From positions 1 through 40,340 of the forward strand of contig JAUQYA010000129.1 of the NCBI GenBank assembly GCA_030837785.1: a stretch of 40,340 nt of DNA. The letters run 5' to 3'. The position numbers and the translations under genes are program-made. This document shows positions 38,576 through 40,340 of this stretch, in pieces; the first letter of the stretch is position 1, and the number at the start of each line of letters is the position of its first letter. The notes below the pieces were generated by a model that was not told the DNA's origin, did no database searches, and saw nothing but the letters and a program-made list of their open reading frames with translations. Source of the stretch: Albidovulum sp. Its GTDB lineage: Bacteria > Pseudomonadota > Alphaproteobacteria > Rhodobacterales > Rhodobacteraceae.

Positions 38576-39012
38576 CGATGGCGGCGCGGACACAGCCCGC
38601 ACTGGCCCAGCCCGCACTGGCCCAGCCCGTACTGGCCCAGCCGGCACTGGCGCTGACGGGCGGTCTTCTGACCGCGCTGTCGGCCTGTGTGCCGGTGCCC
38701 GCGTCGCGCGTCTACGAGGCCGCCGATCCGGTCGGGATGGGCGGCGACCTCTACGGCTTCCTGGTCTCGGTCAAGGGGTCGAAATCCTCGGCCGATGTCG
38801 AGGATTACGCCACCTGTGTCGTGGCGGCCTATGCGCTGGAAAGACAGGCCGGTTTCGCGCGGAAAGTGCGCGTGGCGGTGAAGGAAGAGGGTGGCGTTCT
38901 GAGCGCGGATGCTGTTTACAGCATCTCGCCGGCGCTGCCGCGGGGGATCAGGACGATCGACGCGGAAGTGACGGTCGCCGATTGTGCCGAACGGGGCATC
39001 CCGACGGCGTGA
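38572..39012 (+). CDS. Putative lipoprotein with repeat-expanded signal sequence, in nuo operon
   Basis: The 146-residue protein overlaps nuoG by four bases. The N-terminus contains QPALA repeated four times (about 8-27), then LTGGLLTALSAC. LSAC (36-39) fits a lipobox with Cys39 as the lipidated residue, so the mature protein would begin CVPVPASRVYEAADPVG. The body is small and mixed alpha/beta with two further Cys (CVV and DCAE) that might pair in the periplasm. I do not recognise the family. The repeats lengthen the hydrophobic region beyond a usual signal peptide, and only one Arg precedes it, so export should be tested. Confidence 0.6.
   Translation: MTMAARTQPALAQPALAQPVLAQPALALTGGLLTALSACVPVPASRVYEAADPVGMGGDLYGFLVSVKGSKSSADVEDYATCVVAAYALERQAGFARKVRVAVKEEGGVLSADAVYSISPALPRGIRTIDAEVTVADCAERGIPTA
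38593..38652 (+). repeat. Four 15-bp in-frame repeats in the signal region of the putative lipoprotein
   Basis: Units of CAGCCCGCACTGGCC start at 38593 and 38608, with one-base or few-base variants at 38623 and 38638. Each encodes QPALA or a close variant. Copy-number change would alter signal-peptide length without a frameshift. Confidence 0.85.
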
Positions 39013-39035
39013 GAAGGAAGGTCTGAGGGACGGAC

Positions 39036-40088
39036 ATGGCGGAATTTCTGGCAACACCACTGGGGACATTCCTTCTGATCCTCGTTCAGGGCCTCGGCAT
39101 CATCGCCTTCGTGATGCTGAGCCTCCTGTTCCTCGTCTACGGCGACCGCAAGATCTGGGCGGCGGTGCAGATGCGCAAGGGGCCGAACGTGGTCGGCGCC
39201 TTCGGGCTTCTGCAATCGGTCGCGGATGCGCTGAAATATGTGGTCAAGGAAATCGTCGTGCCCGCGGGGGCCGACAAGTTCGTGTTCTTCCTCGCGCCGA
39301 TGCTCTCCTTCGTGCTGGCGATCCTCGCCTGGGCGGTGATCCCGTTCCATCCCGGCTGGGTGCTGGCCGACATCAACGTCGCCGTGCTCTTCCTCCTCGC
39401 CATCTCCTCGCTCGAGGTCTACGGCGTGATCATGGGCGGCTGGGCCTCGAACTCCAAGTATCCGTTCTTGGGCTCGCTCCGGTCGGCGGCGCAGATGATC
39501 TCCTACGAGGTCTCGCTGGGTCTCATCATCATCGGGGTGATCATCTCCACCGGCTCGCTGAACTTCTCGGCCATCGTCCATGCGCAGGAGGGCGACTTCG
39601 GCCTCTTCAACTGGTACTGGCTACCGCACCTGCCGATGGTGGTGCTGTTCTTCGTCTCGGCGCTGGCCGAGACCAACCGCTCGCCCTTCGACCTGCCCGA
39701 GGCGGAATCGGAACTCGTCGCCGGCTTCATGGTCGAATATTCCTCGACCCCCTACCTGCTCTTCATGGCCGGCGAATACATCGCCATCTTCCTGATGTGC
39801 GCGCTGATCTCGCTTCTCTTCTTCGGCGGCTGGCTCTCGCCGATCCCCGGCCTGCCCGACGGCTGGTGGTGGATGGTCGGCAAGATGTGGGTCTTCTTCT
39901 TCCTCTTCGCGATGGTGAAGGCGATCGTCCCGCGCTACCGCTACGACCAGCTGATGCGGATCGGCTGGAAGGTGTTCCTGCCGATGTCGATCGGCTGGGT
40001 GGTGATCGTCTCGTTCCTGGCGAAGTTCGAGGTGCTCGGCGGCTTCTGGGCGCGCTGGCCCGAAGTTGCGCAGGCGGTGGGGGGCTGA
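39036..40088 (+). CDS. nuoH: NADH-quinone oxidoreductase subunit H
   Basis: The 350-residue multi-spanning subunit links the quinone site to the membrane arm. Conserved stretches are YGDRKIWAAVQMRKGPNVVG, the ALKYVVKEIVVPAGADKF loop, GGWASNSKYPFLGSLRSAAQMISYEVSLGL, the acidic ETNRSPFDLPEAESELVAGFMVEYSS loop and PRYRYDQLMRIGWKVFLP, given here in part. The ATG at 39036 follows a GAGGGACGG site. The usual next gene, nuoI, does not follow directly. Confidence 0.97.
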   Translation: MAEFLATPLGTFLLILVQGLGIIAFVMLSLLFLVYGDRKIWAAVQMRKGPNVVGAFGLLQSVADALKYVVKEIVVPAGADKFVFFLAPMLSFVLAILAWAVIPFHPGWVLADINVAVLFLLAISSLEVYGVIMGGWASNSKYPFLGSLRSAAQMISYEVSLGLIIIGVIISTGSLNFSAIVHAQEGDFGLFNWYWLPHLPMVVLFFVSALAETNRSPFDLPEAESELVAGFMVEYSSTPYLLFMAGEYIAIFLMCALISLLFFGGWLSPIPGLPDGWWWMVGKMWVFFFLFAMVKAIVPRYRYDQLMRIGWKVFLPMSIGWVVIVSFLAKFEVLGGFWARWPEVAQAVGG

Positions 40089-40091
40089 TCC

Positions 40092-40340
40092 TTGGGCATC
40101 GACCTTCCCCAGCTTCGCCTTCTGACAGAGCTGTCCGGCCGCTACCAGCCCAGGGGCCGGTCGGTGATGCTCGGCCGCCAGGCGATCCGGGTGAGCCCGA
40201 AGAACCGCATCCGCGCCAACCGCTATCTGCGGACGGCGGGGCGTGACCTGCGCTGGCGGGATGTCGTGCAGGAGGACAGTTTCTCGGAAACGCTGTGGCG
40301 CCGGCTGGGCTTCGGCGAGATCGAGTCGATGGACCTGTCG
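40092..40340 (+). CDS. Methyltransferase-like protein, N-terminal fragment (cut by window edge)
   Basis: An open frame of 83 codons runs from TTG 40092 to the right edge, three bases after the nuoH stop, with a GGGGGG purine tract upstream. It reads GIDLPQLRLLTELSGRYQP, then VMLGRQAIRVSP and, near the end, EDSFSETLWRRLGFGEIESMDLS. The SVMLGRQ start and LGFGEIESMDLS pattern resemble proteins of the class I SAM-methyltransferase group, in which a glycine-rich SAM loop would follow off the window. It is a passenger between nuoH and the remainder of the nuo operon, or marks its interruption. Identity is tentative. Confidence 0.5.
   Translation, partial: MGIDLPQLRLLTELSGRYQPRGRSVMLGRQAIRVSPKNRIRANRYLRTAGRDLRWRDVVQEDSFSETLWRRLGFGEIESMDLS

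Overview
The window looks like a chromosomal segment of a high-GC alphaproteobacterium of the Rhodobacter/Paracoccus type (Rhodobacteraceae). The evidence is the strong G/C bias at third codon positions, the closely Paracoccus-like Nuo subunits, a DUF5337-type small gene inside the nuo operon, and a dispersed intergenic element (core TCTTCGTTGCCGAAATAC) of a kind I associate with this family. I see no rRNA, tRNA or CRISPR array. No phage region is visible. The only mobile DNA is the start of an IS5-type transposase cut by the left edge.

Region 1 (1-10.5 kb) is a polyamine module. An FCD-type GntR regulator (3066-3734, minus) sits between a minus-strand catabolic pair (class III aminotransferase, then a PuuB-like FAD oxidase) and a plus-strand potFGHI-type importer. 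The importer is followed by a second PuuB-like oxidase and an M20 amidohydrolase. Three copies of a TTTGATCAAA-type palindrome lie in the two promoter regions. Two of them flank or fill a good sigma-70 promoter for the aminotransferase. This suggests one local regulator controlling both uptake and catabolism. A hairpin plus T-run between potF and potG probably keeps binding-protein levels above those of the membrane components.

Region 2 (10.5-20.8 kb) holds a DUF1810 gene; two divergent GlxA-type AraC regulators sharing a nested inverted repeat; moaA; an AlkD-like DNA alkylation repair gene coupled to glmUS; a HAD phosphatase coupled to a DegT-type aminotransferase; and creA.

Region 3 (20.8-29.2 kb) is a leucine/isovalerate (liu) operon: ivd, a small zinc-ribbon membrane protein, mccB, an SNase-like nuclease, an ASCH protein, mccA, a GST, mvaB and a liuC-like hydratase. 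Most junctions are 4-8 base overlaps. The enzymes convert isovaleryl-CoA to acetoacetate and acetyl-CoA. The zinc-ribbon, nuclease, ASCH and GST genes are passengers without an obvious pathway role.

Region 4 (29.2 kb to the right edge) is the first part of the complex I operon, nuoA-B-C-D-E-F-G-H. It is interrupted by a FlK-like thioesterase, a membrane-anchored helix-hairpin-helix (HHH) protein, a DUF5337 protein, a small multi-TM protein, a repeat-bearing putative lipoprotein and a methyltransferase-like gene cut by the right edge. NuoE carries an extra C-terminal HHH domain whose near-duplicate forms the C-terminus of the next gene. This is the most unusual feature of the window. Short in-frame tandem repeats of 12 or 15 bp recur in several genes.
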